A stretch of DNA of 64,000 bases, taken from contig NC_091053.1 in NCBI RefSeq assembly GCF_963966145.1, forward strand, positions 12,648,001-12,712,000, in the 5' to 3' direction. The DNA comes from Tenebrio molitor (lineage: Eukaryota > Arthropoda > Insecta > Coleoptera > Tenebrionidae). The position numbers and the translations under genes are program-made. Positions within the stretch are counted from its first letter, which is position 1, and each line of letters opens with the position of its first letter. Below, piece after piece: positions 11,091 through 21,939 of the stretch. The notes under the pieces were generated by a model. The model was given only the letters and a program-made list of their open reading frames with translations, was not told where the DNA came from and searched no databases.

Positions 11091-11628
11091 CAGGGTTAGT
11101 CACGAGAGACTTCCGATGAAAATTTCGTTATATGCAACCGAAACTACAATTTCCAATGGTTTCTAGCTTCCTAAATTTATAAAAAGTAATACTTAAATCA
11201 ACGATTGCTGGCCCTTATTGTCTGTCATGTCAGTTTTCACATTTATCGTAAACTCGGTACAGGTTGCAAAGACACACTTGTCATTTGCAACAGCATTTTT
11301 TTCATATTTCTGAACCAAATGAAGGCACAAAGGGACTAGAAAATCATAATTTGGGTTGAATATTTTCCATATAAGTACAGTTTTAAAGTAATTTCAAATG
11401 ACTAATGCCATAAAAGTGCTGTTGCAAATGACAAGTGTGTCTTTGTAACCTGTACCGAGTTTATTATATTTTGCTCTTAGAGAAAGTGTCATGATTAATC
11501 TTATTCCCCAAGCTACTTGGATTGCTAACTTATTTCGAATGAAACAAAACATCAAATTCTAGGGGTTTCTTGTATTTTGGGTTGCATATAACGAAATTTT
11601 CATCGGAAGTCTCTCGTGAATAACCCTG
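11091..11628. mobile_element. TA-flanked MITE, CAGGGTTAGTCACGAGAGAC ends, carrying a nested MITE
   Basis: Inverted repeats of about 50 bp start CAGGGTTAGTCACGAGAGAC and close with the reverse complement, which has a one-base length difference. TA dinucleotides flank both ends. A second element (11251-11461) has inserted into it. Confidence 0.8.
11251..11461. mobile_element. Nested 211-bp MITE with AACTCGGTACAGGTTGCAAA ends
   Basis: Inverted repeats of about 45 bp with TA on both sides sit inside the 11091-11628 element. The interior is one copy of the same core unit (AAAGGGACTAGAAAATCAT, AAATGACTAATGCCATAAAA) seen in the 10456 element, but the termini differ. Confidence 0.8.
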
Positions 11629-11834
11629 TAATCTTAAACTGACATAACACTAAAATAAAATTTCGATGTTGTAGAGGAAAACTGAATTTTTATTGTTTGT
11701 TATAGGTAATTCAAGGAAATTTTTTTAATCCAGGTCTGATTTCCTAGTAATATAAATCAATAAGGATAAAACTCTTAATAGTCAGTAAAGTTTAATTTCA
11801 CATTTTCACAAAATTTATACACAATAAACCTATA

Positions 11835-12169
11835 CAGTGAGTTTTTTTTAAGACTGGCCATAGGGTTTTACATGCTAATTTTTCAACCCCCTGTTAACTT
11901 TTGTTCCGATAAAAATATTCAAACCATTTTTGGAACAAAGTTGGAAGATTTTTTTAAACTATCGGATAGATTACAATTTAATATCCCAAACCGTCGAAAA
12001 AGTTATGAAAAAAATATTTTTTAGCGCGCCGAAAGCGTCCAAAATTGGAGATCGTCAAGTGCTGGTTGAGCCGACAATGGTTTGAATATTTTTATCGGAA
12101 CAAAAGTTAACAGGGGGTTGAAAAATTAGCATGTAAAACCCTATGGCCAGTCTTAAAAAAAACTCACTG
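11835..12169. mobile_element. 335-bp TA-flanked foldback MITE
   Basis: Long inverted repeats of about 110 bp begin CAGTGAGTTTTTTTTAAGAC and include GGCCATAGGGTTTTACATGC. TA is at 11833-11834 and 12170-12171. No coding content. Confidence 0.8.
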
Positions 12170-12230
12170 TATAACACAAAATATGTATTAAAAAAATAAA
12201 AATTATATTGTTTAAATATTGAAAATATAG

Positions 12231-12610
12231 TATAATTCAGAATAAGTGGCATCGCGGTAGGCGTTGATTCTCTAAAGCGAGCTTTATGTTATGTCAAAAA
12301 ATTTAGTAAACATGTGAAACCGTCATTGCTTTATTCTGAGGTTATGCGTTACATAATTTTAACATGGTTTTCACCCACAGCAGAGATAACCCCCAGACAA
12401 ATAATACACTTTTCATAAATGAAACAAGGAAATTCCAAATACTATAACAAGAAAATAAACACAAAACGATTCCAATGATAATATCAAGGCCAAATTAAAA
12501 GCGAAGGTTACCAACAGCATCGAAACTAGGGTATTATTAGCAAGGGTCTTGCTGCCAACGTAAATTTGAATTTCCAACGCCTACCGCGATGCCACTTATT
12601 CTGAATTATA
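12231..12610. mobile_element. 380-bp MITE with GTGGCATCGCGGTAGGCGTT near its ends
   Basis: Perfect inverted repeats of about 36 bp at 12231-12266 and 12575-12610. The internal words GGTAGGCGTTG and AGCTTTATGTTAT resemble those of the nested element at 13785-14014, so the two families appear related. Confidence 0.75.
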
Positions 12611-12654
12611 ATATAAATAATGTTATCGGTTTACTTTCGTGTGAATATCCATTT

Positions 12655-12748
12655 AAAATGATTATAAACCGTCGGAATCGTTGCCCGCCATGACAGTCAC
12701 AGCTACCGACAACGTGGAAGTGTGGCAACGACGCATTCAGAAATTACG
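12655..12748 (+). repeat. Dispersed repeat R1, short copy
   Basis: Shows the R1 blocks ATTATAAACCGTCGGAATCG and GGAAGTGTGGCAACGACGCA. It is cut off by the R2 element that begins at about 12749. Confidence 0.5.
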
Positions 12749-12852
12749 AGGTGTTCATTTAAATTTATCTTTAAGTTTAAATAATAGTAATAATAGCCCT
12801 ACCATCTCATGTGTAAGTGCCTGTTATGTATCACTTAAAAAAAAAGTCCATT

Positions 12853-13064
12853 CACGTTGGATTTTCCTCTCAAGGTCAAATAATTTAATTTTTTGGCTCT
12901 GTAATTATGTTTTGTAAATAGTGACATGCAGCTTACCAACATAATGCGATTTAGCAATGCTCAATCCAATCTGTACGGTGTTTACGTGTATGTCACTATT
13001 TACAAAACATAATTACAGACCCAAAAAATGTAATTATTTGACTTTGAGAGGAAAATCCAACGTG
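12853..13064. mobile_element. Nested foldback element, CACGTTGGATTTTCCTCTCA ends
   Basis: Arms of about 90 bp are nearly perfect reverse complements around a short loop near 12945. The same ends recur at 43910-44338, where the copy is longer. Confidence 0.75.
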
Positions 13065-13242
13065 ATATTAGATATTAAATTGAGGAAAGATGAGTCTTGG
13101 ACACCGTAAAACTCAGACTCAGACAGTTCATTCATCATTTATCCTCAAAGTTGGCATTGAAGAGTCGATTGTGAACGCACCACGGATTACAGAACAGATC
13201 ACGGATAAGTATACCTAGTAAGTACTTCTACAAATACCTAGG

Positions 13243-13348
13243 TGAGAACAGAGTCAATTGCTTTATGGATGTAATTATTATTGGTAAAATGGTTAGGGAT
13301 TGATACCCAACTGTTAGGGCGCACTAAAGCAATTGACTCTGTTCTCAC
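13243..13348. mobile_element. Nested small hairpin, TGAGAACAGAGTCAATTGCT arms
   Basis: Arms of about 24 bp are perfect inverted repeats around a loop of roughly 55 bp, inside the R2 element. No second copy was noticed in the window. Confidence 0.6.
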
Positions 13349-13693
13349 TTATTTCTAAAAGCTCTTTACAACCTCACTTTTTGCGTTGTTTGTGTTCTTA
13401 CTATGCAGACGGACGAGTGAACCGTTCACAATCGACTCTTCAACTTCAACGCCAACTCTGAGGATAAATTTAAATGAACACCAGATAACTGCATGAAAAT
13501 CTTTTTTTTAATTTTCTCTTTTTGTTTCACTTGACTATTTCGTTTTGCAAATCCTCCATCGTACAGTTTTAATTTTTTACGATTTGACGTCAACAGCTTA
13601 GGTATCTCTCGAGGGCGTGCAATGTTGCCACATCAATTTCACGAACTTAAATATCGCGAATCATGTTGTAATGTAACAAAATAAGAATAACTA

Positions 13694-14210
13694 TTGGGTG
13701 ATTCAAAATGATTGTGGCCAAGTATGACAACTATGTACGAAAATTTATGTGGCAACTGTGTGAATGGGGTACCTACAGTTAATACGGGGTCATTATAAAT
13801 GATTGTCTCATCGCAGTAGGCATTGGTGACGTAGTTGAATGTGCCGCAAGCTTTATAACATGAGTGAGACTAGCATCGCCGATAGGTAGCGCTGCTGGCA
13901 GTAGTGTAAATTTGTCTACTAGTTTGTCTAACGTTGCGAAGCTAGCGGCACATCCCAAATTTGTGTGGGTTTTCAACGCCAACTGCGATGGGACAATCAT
14001 TTATAATGACCCTGTATTTGTATGACATTTCATAAGCGTGCATTTGATTTTTTTAATTCCATTGCACATTGATTTGACAACTTTCAAAATTGCACGCCTA
14101 TGAACTGTCAAAGAAATCGCAACTCTACCCTCCCCACACAGTTGCCACATAAATTTGCGTAGATACATTATAGTTGCCATACTTGGCCACAATCATTTTG
14201 AATCACCCAA
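13694..14210. mobile_element. 517-bp TA-flanked MITE, TTGGGTGATTCAAAATGATT ends
   Basis: Inverted repeats of about 90 bp include TGTGGCCAAGTATG and AAATTTATGTGGCAACTGTG. TA lies at 13692-13693 and 14211-14212. A different MITE (13785-14014) is inserted off-centre. A decayed relative of the inner part is seen at about 21040-21140. Confidence 0.8.
13785..14014. mobile_element. Nested 230-bp MITE, GGGTCATTATAAATGATTGT ends
   Basis: Inverted arms of about 48 bp include ATGATTGTCTCATCGCAGTA. It is flanked by TA inside the 13694-14210 element. Confidence 0.8.
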
Positions 14211-14328
14211 TATGTTATGATATAACAAATTTGTTCCAGTTTATGATTAAATAAAGTAGAGAAAAAGAAATTTCATTTAAATGATAATAATAATTGATAA
14301 CACACAAATTATGCTTTTTACGTAGGTA

Positions 14329-14537
14329 CGGTCGGTGGACAAATAAAACTGGGACACTTAAAATTTAATCTATGTAAATCAGACCATTGAATTGTCAATA
14401 TATCTGTCAGTGTCTATATAATATGTCATACCAAAGTTAACCTATTTGTCATAAAGCCGTAATTAAACGATGCAAATTTGTAAATTTTGACTTATGTGAT
14501 TGTCATTTTTGTCCCAGTTTTATTTGTCCATCGACTG
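14329..14537. mobile_element. 209-bp TA-flanked MITE
   Basis: The ends CGGTCGGTGGACAAATAAAA and its near-perfect reverse complement (TTTTATTTGTCCATCGACTG) are flanked by TA. GGACAAATAAAACTGGGAC is in each arm. Confidence 0.75.
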
Positions 14538-15198
14538 TACCTATTTCTTTGTTCTAAATTCTGAAATCATCATGTTTTAACTTACTTTAACACTTAGGCA
14601 TCTTCAAACTTTGGACTTTTAAAAAGTTAAGTTATAGGTCACCTCATTTGCTTCTACAGTTTTGTACTTTTCCATTATCTTCATGAGTATTTTCTTTAAT
14701 TTTATTGAAAGCCTTTAAAATGTGCTGCTTCGTCTGCTTGCTTATTGATGCTCTACTCCGTTTTGGAAATTAATTCATTTTGGCAGCGACAATAATATGA
14801 CAATTTAAATATTTGCCAACTGTCTAGTTTTTATTTATTTTGTAAAAACATAACCTCAATTATCATTTGGTGTAAAATTGTTATACAGCTGGTCCATATG
14901 CACAAATTTAGGGTAGTACAGTGTGATTTTTTATTTAATTTTGACACTGACAATTGCTTATTAAAAAAATTTCACTACCTATACTTGTGCACTTACGTAG
15001 ATTCTTAGTCAAGTAGGTACCTACTTGTTGTTTAACATCAAAAAATACTTTCTTAAACTGGCGTCACAGATTTATATCTAAATTAAAAACAAATAACAAA
15101 TTTTATTTTGTCGTAACAAAACTACCGTAGTTCATAATAATACATAATAGGTAAGTATTAATAACAAAAAAATTTTTGCTTCCTCAATTAACTCGATA

Positions 15199-15317
15199 CA
15201 ATGGCCGGCAAAAAAAGTTAGCCATCATTTAAATGTCAGTGTCAAAAAAGCATTAATTACACATTTGGATTTTGACGTGACACAAAAGTGATGGCTAATT
15301 TTTTTTGCCGGCCATTG
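15199..15317. mobile_element. 119-bp TA-flanked MITE
   Basis: The ends CAATGGCCGGCAAAAAAAGT and the reverse complement are flanked by TA; arms are about 35 bp. A diverged longer relative may lie at about 44784-45130 (CGGCCAAAAAATGTTGGCC). Confidence 0.75.
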
Positions 15318-15599
15318 TACATCTTAATTAACACTTTTAAGAATAATAAACAATGAAAATTGTAAGATGACAAGTGTGAGCTGTCGAATGTCGATTTTAA
15401 AAATATAGAGGAAGCGGCAAATCTATATCTAAGTATGTAAGCATAAATCATAGTCAACTGCGATATAAGGATCATTTTTAATGATCGTATATTATGTAAC
15501 AATGCAGGGTACGACCTGAGGATTTGTCAGTCTCGAGAGTTTCTTTATCGTTTCAAGTTAGCTGTAAAACAGCAGAAGTTAGGTAAAAGTCATCCACTC

Positions 15600-16235
15600 G
15601 GTAGATGCGCCCCACAAACCTCTTAAATTAGCCCCGAATCTCCATCTCGTCGACTTCCTGTGCTGCCTCCGCCCCTCCCCCGCCACACCTCATCGATCTC
15701 ATCAGCTGTTCCGTTTCCCCTTTGTGCTCCCGCAGGAACGAGTGAAGACCCAGCCGCACCGATCCGGCGTGAACGGGTGCACGATGTTGTCATCGCGGCT
15801 GGCGGTGTGTCGTCGTGATTGGTCACGGTTGGGGGCCATGTTACTGTCATGGCGGTGCGCTATTGGCGGCAGCTCCCGGGATGAGACCAACGAGCGGCGA
15901 CCTCACCCCACCGCACCGGCGCCGGTCCCTGTTTGCCAATCTTTCAAAGCGGCGTTAAGCCCCCGTTATCAGCCGCCTGCAAGTTATTCCGGTTATGTTT
16001 ACCAGTCATTGAAGATAGCAGAGGGTATTTGGACAATCCATTCGGCCCTTTATGGCGGAGGGTATAGGGACGACGATTACGTTCGGGGGTTTTATTGTGT
16101 TCGGGGGCATTAGCGTGTTGGGGCGCGCGGCGAGAAAGCGACATCTGGCGTGTGCGAGAGGTGGTACAAAAACCAACGGGATTGTGAAGGTTTCGGGTGA
16201 CATTTCTGTCATGAATAGGGGTTTTTTGATGTAGA
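15600..16235. promoter_or_regulatory. GC/CpG-rich unique island
   Basis: This stretch is sharply more GC-rich than its surroundings and free of the repeats around it. It holds CCAAT-type words in both directions (GATTGGTCACG near 15818, GCTATTGGC near 15861) and an acceptor-like run ending CTCCCGCAG at about 15734. Open frames cross it on both strands but resemble no protein I know and carry stops or frame changes. A promoter, enhancer or non-coding exon is the likeliest reading. Confidence 0.35.
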
Positions 16236-16654
16236 AAAAGAGGAATAGAAGGGGAAGAATGAAGATGCGGAAGATGATTTGAAAACTATTGAAAATCGGG
16301 AAATAGAGTGCTTTTGAGTGTTCTATAGAGAAATGGTTTTCAGAATCAGTTTGACAATTTTTACAGTTGTATAAAATTATCTACTGGTCAAACAATAACA
16401 TAAAAGATTATTAAAATTTAGACAACAATCTGAATTTTTATTATGTTACACCAATATCTAGTCCACTAAAAAAAATAAACCAAAGTTGACTCTAGTTTCA
16501 GGTTTCAGAATATCCATTAAAAAAGATTTTAATCAAATTTTGACGTTTACTTTCAGAAAAATAAATAAATAAAATTACAAATTTAAATGGAGAGACTCGC
16601 TTAAAAAATGTATTATAGATTTGAAATTATTAGAAATGGTCGGAGTCCTTGCGG

Positions 16655-16830
16655 CCATATTCTATCGTTGACAGCGTGGAAGTTTGGCAACGTCGCGTTC
16701 GCAGACTACACGCTCAAGAAAATTTTCTTTTCTTTTCGTTTTGGAATTATATACTTAGGTATGTTGATTTTCGACTTCACTATTTTCGGCTGGCAAATTT
16801 CGGATCCATTTCTTCAAACAAATTTAACGT
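16655..16830 (+). repeat. Dispersed repeat R1 copy
   Basis: Contains GTGGAAGTTTGGCAACGTCG and the downstream blocks TTTTCTTTTCTTTTCG and CTTCACTATTTTCGGCTGGC of the family. Confidence 0.6.
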
Positions 16831-16971
16831 TTTACGGGTTGCTAGACAGTAGAAATAATTACTATTACTAATATCGCAACAAAATTCGAAATTCGAAACC
16901 GGGCAACGCAAAATTGGTAGTTTTGACGGATTCATGATTCAAGAAGAAAAGCCTTTGGTGACACAATATCA

Positions 16972-17130
16972 GCTATCACCAACGTGGAAGTTTGGCACCG
17001 TCGCGTTTAGAAACTATGTACATAGATGCGTGAAAATCTTTTCTTGTCTTTTTAAGTTGTTTTTCCACTTCACTAGAAATTTTTTTGTTTTACGAATCGT
17101 TCATTGTGACAAAACTATTCAATTTTTGTA
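16972..17130 (+). repeat. Dispersed repeat R1 copy
   Basis: Contains AACGTGGAAGTTTGGCACCG, the CT-rich stretch and TTTTACGAATCGTTCATTGTG, in the same order as the other copies. Confidence 0.55.
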
Positions 17131-17154
17131 TTCGCTTCTTCAAATAGGTAGGTA

Positions 17155-17405
17155 CAGTTAGGGACACGGAATTTCGGGCATCATTTTGCTGCCACTTCAA
17201 AAAATTGTTATGTAAATCACTCTTTATTGTCAATGTCCAATGTGACATTCAAAAGTAAAATTTTGAAACTTATTTTCTATCACCTCAATCGCATGTCAAT
17301 CAAAATCGTCACAAACGCTAAAATTGAGGTTAATAATGTGAAGCCTATTTTACATTTTTTGACCGTAAATTGACAGTGATGCCCGAAATTCCGTGTCTCG
17401 AACTG
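17155..17405. mobile_element. 251-bp TA-flanked MITE
   Basis: The ends CAGTTAGGGACACGGAATTT and the reverse complement lie between TA dinucleotides; the arms share GGAATTTCGGGCATCA. Confidence 0.75.
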
Positions 17406-17689
17406 TACTTTCTGTGGTTTGATATCGTCAACGGTCACTGGTTATTCAAATCATCCAGAATTTAAAATTTTTATCAAGTTAAATATCTGAAAGTCCAATC
17501 ATGAGTCACCGCTACTGTATTATTAAATAAATATTAGTATATTATGTCCTCACATAAAATTAAAGAAGACATTCAGTTGGTCCCTAACTAATGTGTCTAA
17601 TACGATATGAGGGAGTTAATCTTGAATGTAGGACAAACTGCACAACTGACAGAAGTAAGATCATAGACTGACGCTACTGTGGAAGAAGT

Positions 17690-17880
17690 GCAACGGATTT
17701 GCAACACGATCCTGTAGACTGCACGATCTGTAAATTGTAAATGACTCGTTTGTAGAAGAAAGTGTTGAGGTTTTCGCCTGGCTTTAAAGTCTAATTGAAG
17801 AGTAATGGGACCGGGTTTTAATTGGATGTCTTTTGCCTGACTTAAGTCTAATTGAAAACTAATGGGATCGGGTTTTAATG
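17690..17880 (+). pseudogene. Tc1-like transposase C-terminal relic (plus strand)
   Basis: Broken frames read LLPDLSLIEN*WDRV, recalling the conserved SPDLNPIENVW block near the C-terminus of Tc1/mariner transposases. The block is partly duplicated in tandem (SLIEE*W..., then SLIEN*W...). Many stops. A better-preserved copy lies inverted at 20535-20715. Confidence 0.6.
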
Positions 17881-18531
17881 GGATTTATGGTAAAAAACAA
17901 GACTACTAAACAGTAATAGAAAAATGAACACTAAAATACGATACATTTTCTACAATATACAAATTAAGTCATTTTTCAAGACCAAATTTTTGTTTATTAG
18001 GTACTTAAGAATTAATTATGACATTTCAAAATAATTACGACATGTCGGTAAATATTGCGCTGTATCATACCAACTTTATAGTTTACGACGTGATGATTTG
18101 CAAATGCAATTTTGCATTTGGTCATAATCAATGAAGTACTGACTACTGAGTTGCGTACCTACATCTGTGATTAATGAATATCGTTACTTAACAGATCATT
18201 ACTTAGGGGAGGTATAATGATTGAAAAATGAAAGAACATTATCTTTTGATAACTTTGGAATTAGCATTTGAAAACAAATTGTGTTAAACGTTACATTCGA
18301 TTTTGAATTGAATAAATAGCGTAGTCACGTTTGTAGAAGCGATGCTCGAATTCGTTGATCTTTGCATGGTGAAACTTGAAGGAACACTCGGAGTTGGAGT
18401 AAAATATATCTGGTTTATGAGTTACGAGTGTGAATTACAAATACAAATACATATTTACTCTGCGAAAAACGCTTACACCTAATGACAACATGATAGGTAA
18501 TTAGTAATTACTAATTACATACAGAGTGATC

Positions 18532-19516
18532 ACAGAAAAACGCCCCAGCTTATATCTTTCTTATTTGACATCCGATTTCAACGAGTAATACACCAAATTA
18601 AAGGGTTTAAAAAGTACTATAAACTGAATACAAAATGTTGCCCTTATCAACCCTCCCTTGCAAGGGTCAAGGGTCAACTTTATTTTTTTTAATGGCAACG
18701 TAGAATTTTTTTGGTACAGTTAGATTCATTATGTTTTTCTGAGTTCAAAAATATAGCACACTCTGTATATTCAAATGTCATTCTAATAGGAAAAAGTAGA
18801 ACTTTATTCGTAACAGGCTATGAATTACTTATGAAGACATTTTTGTAGTCATGGAAACAATATTTATTAAGTAATACAAACAATAAAAATAACAATATTT
18901 TTTTTTAAACTGATCTGTTCAAATTGAGCACCATTTTGTTCGAGATACTTCGCGTGGCATTCAGAAGGCTTTTAGGTGGCGTTTCTCTGCAAGTAGTAAT
19001 TTCTATTATTTCCGAAATATGCTTGCAACATATCCACAATTTCATTATTGTTCATTTTATTTCACAACACGAAATTGGAGAAAAAAAATTAAACAAAAAT
19101 CACGACAAATAAAGTTTATTTTCAGAATAAATGTTTATTTTTTTTGTGTTTCCATGGCTACAAGAATATCTTAAGTAATTCATGGCCTGTTACGAATAAA
19201 GTTCTACTTATTCCTAATGATTTGTAATTGAATTTTATTTATTTCTTATGTTAAAATAACATTTAAATATACAGGATGTGCTATACTTTTTAACTCAGAA
19301 AAACATAATGAATCTAACGGTACCAAAACAATTATTATGTTGCTATTTAAAAAATTTAAGTTGACCCTTGACCCTTGTAAGATAGGGTTGCTAAGGCCAA
19401 CATTTTATAACCAGTTTATAGTACTTTTTGAACCCTTTAATTTGATGTACCGCTTGTTGGAATCGGATTTCAAATAAGAAAGATATAAGCTGGGGCGTTT
19501 TTTTGTGATCACTCTG
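18532..19516. mobile_element. 985-bp deleted mariner-like element with transposase ends
   Basis: Long inverted repeats begin CAGAGTGATCACAGAAAAAC and extend past 250 bp (AGTAGAACTTTATTCGTAAC near 18797, its reverse near 19195), with TA at both ends. On the minus strand an ATG at 19055 opens MNNNEIVDMLQAYFGNN, like the N-terminal DUF4817-type segment of insect mariner-like transposases. After a stop it runs to KYLEQNGAQFE, like the C-terminal end of the same proteins. The catalytic middle is gone, so it is a non-autonomous deletion derivative. Confidence 0.7.
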
Positions 19517-20345
19517 TATAACTAAAAATAATTATTTTTTACAAGTGGGACGGTTACACGCACAAGTGCCGCGCAAAAAAATGTTTTATAGACAAGTTCC
19601 ATAAGTCATTTTTTGCAACATCATTGTCTCTGTAAAACAAAATTACATTACGACAAATAATTATTAATGAATTTTCGAAATATCAATCAAGTGGTATTAA
19701 TTTTCTAGTGTCATTGCATAACTGTGAAAAGCTGTCACTGTCTTGAAAAGTGTACACATTTGCACTTCTTTTACAATTATGTATTTCTATAAAATTAGTG
19801 AACGAAGCATTGTCATTCACATTATTTTACTAGAAATTCATTTTGTATGTATTTTTTTTTAATTCCTGTAGAAAATTAAGCAACATTTGGTTGTAAGTGC
19901 AATGTACTAATGGGTGAAGTGAAATTCCCCAAATCGCAAACTAAAGTATGTTACTTACTTTTTGTACGACTCCTGTATCAATACTTTTGCGACACCTAAA
20001 TAATAATTTTCTTTTCCATATTTCTAAATATTGTTACATTACATGCAGCAAAAAATTGTATTTTTTTAAAATTAACAATAATTATTTACCAATATAAGAT
20101 TGTAAGTATGTGAATGCGAAATTTGGTTAACCTCCGTGTCAAAAATGAAGAGAAAGGGAAGATTTGGAGAAAATGATTTTGAAAGAAATAAAATGAACAA
20201 ATTTAAAGATACCTAGTCGAATTAATTTTATTCCTTTAGAAAATATGAGCAACAAAATTGTAAAAATGTAAAATGTGTTGAATTGATCTTATTTCTTTAA
20301 AAATATTGTACACTATTCTTCTATTGTTTAGTATTCTTATCTATT

Positions 20346-20522
20346 AAGCTCGTTTGACACGATGCTAAATTTTGTAGAAAATTTGTTAGAAAATGAGAGA
20401 GGACCAATGAACGATCAGGATCTGACAAAGACAGACTATGATCCTGATCGTTCATTGGCCCTGATCGAGGGTCATTTTCTAACAAATTTTCTACAAAATT
20501 TAGCATCGTGTCAAACGAGCTT
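20346..20522. mobile_element. 177-bp foldback element, AAGCTCGTTTGACACGATGC ends
   Basis: Arms of about 60 bp (GCTAAATTTTGTAGAAAATT) are almost perfect inverted repeats. The loop carries several GATCAGG/CCTGATC words. A diverged copy is at 46568-46716. Confidence 0.75.
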
Positions 20523-20534
20523 TAGTATAAATCC

Positions 20535-20715
20535 AATTATAACCTGGCTCCATTAGTTTTCAATTAGACTTAAGTCAGGTAAAAGGCTGGGCCATTCCAG
20601 AACCAACACTTTCTTCTACAAACGAGTCATTTACAAATCGTGATCGTGTTGCAAATCCATTGTAGGTACTTCTTCTACAGCAGCGTCAATCTCTGCTTCT
20701 GCCAGTTGTCGTATA
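20535..20715 (-). pseudogene. Tc1-like transposase C-terminal relic (minus strand)
   Basis: The minus strand reads VLVLEWPSLLPDLSLIEN, clearly the VLEWPSQSPDLNPIEN block of Tc1-type transposases that carries part of the catalytic triad. Upstream, LAEAEIDAAVEEVPTM is open before stops appear. It is the inverted partner of 17690-17880. The two flank 2.7 kb that contains other elements, so they are either two separate insertions or remains of one rearranged element. Confidence 0.7.
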
Positions 20716-21301
20716 TACAGGCTGTCCCAGAACTACCTCCTCAGAGAAAAAAGGGAGTATGTATTTGAGTAAATGTGATAATCAGAATTTTAAAGAAAAA
20801 AAGTCTGATCTCAAGCGATAATCGAGAAAAGACATCCTAAATTTGACCAATCAGAGTTGAGCACCATGAAGGTATGGATGACAGCAATTTTGCGTTGCCG
20901 AGATTTCGAATTATAAATTTTAAATCGATATTCAAATTAGAGTTATTAGGAAACTCTGTTAGGTTTGACGTGACACCAACTGCTTTTCTTCTCTTCTTAA
21001 ATCATGAAGATCATGTATTTGGCAAGAGAATCCGTCAAGATCTTCCAAAGAAATTTATGTGGAAACTATGTGGGTGGGGTAAAGTTGACATTTGTATGAT
21101 ATTTCATATGCGTGAGCAGATAATCTAGTTGTTTTAATTTAATTATACAATAGCCTTGACTCATGATTGGATTTTTAAATATTTAACTTGTTAAACATCT
21201 AAAATTACGGATGATTTGACTACAGTTGACGTTGACGTGAAATAGATATGACAACACTGCACGACCACAAATGACAGCTTGGGACTACAATGACTATATT
21301 C

Positions 21302-21424
21302 TGTTCACGTTGGATTGAACATCAGTGGTGCAAATCGCACACATTTGGCATTAACTTTCATATGAGTTGTCATAGTAACAGGTCAGGTCATTTGCACCAC
21401 TGATGTTCATACCCACGTGAACAG
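21302..21424. mobile_element. Small hairpin element, CTGTTCACGT ends
   Basis: Arms CTGTTCACGTTGGATTGAAC and ATCAGTGGTGCAAATCG are matched by imperfect reverse complements ending GTGAACAG at 21424. Confidence 0.6.
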
Positions 21425-21939
21425 ATATTACATCATCAAACCACAAACAGTTAAAAGTATTTGAAGAGATGAATAAAAAAAAGATCAGTTTTGGCACAAT
21501 GGAAATTTTGCAAAACACAAAACGACGACACACACCGAGACCAAGGCAAGAAGATTGAACAAAGAAAAGGTTTATAAGCGTCCACACTCTGAAAGCGCTG
21601 TTGCCACATTTCCACATTGTTGACAGCTGATTGAGATTATGACATTTATGCCATAGTGAACAGTACTAACATCAATCGCCAATTAGGTATTTTTGCGTAA
21701 TTTGCAAGATTTTGTAAAATTCTGAGTTTTTAGCAAGTCTCAGTGAGTTTCTCCATTAACCGCCTATTAAAAGCTCCAACTTTATCGATTGGAACTGGAC
21801 GTCCGATTTGAGTTTAAAAAAAATTAATTCACCCGATTTCAATGCATAAATTATCTTGGGGATGTAGATCGTAGAATGACGAATAATTCTAAAATATATA
21901 TTTTTTAATCTGAGCTTCGGGCAAATCACTTGCGAGATG

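Larger units (their letters stand above)
12749..13483. mobile_element. R2 MITE (GGTGTTCATTTAAATTTATC) enlarged by two insertions
   Basis: The left end near 12749 and the right end GGATAAATTTAAATGAACACC at about 13463-13483 are R2 termini, with inner arms GAAGAGTCGATTGTGAACGC (13161) and the reverse complement near 13425. The normal R2 length is about 180 bp; here 12853-13064 and 13243-13348 are separate hairpin insertions. Confidence 0.65.
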
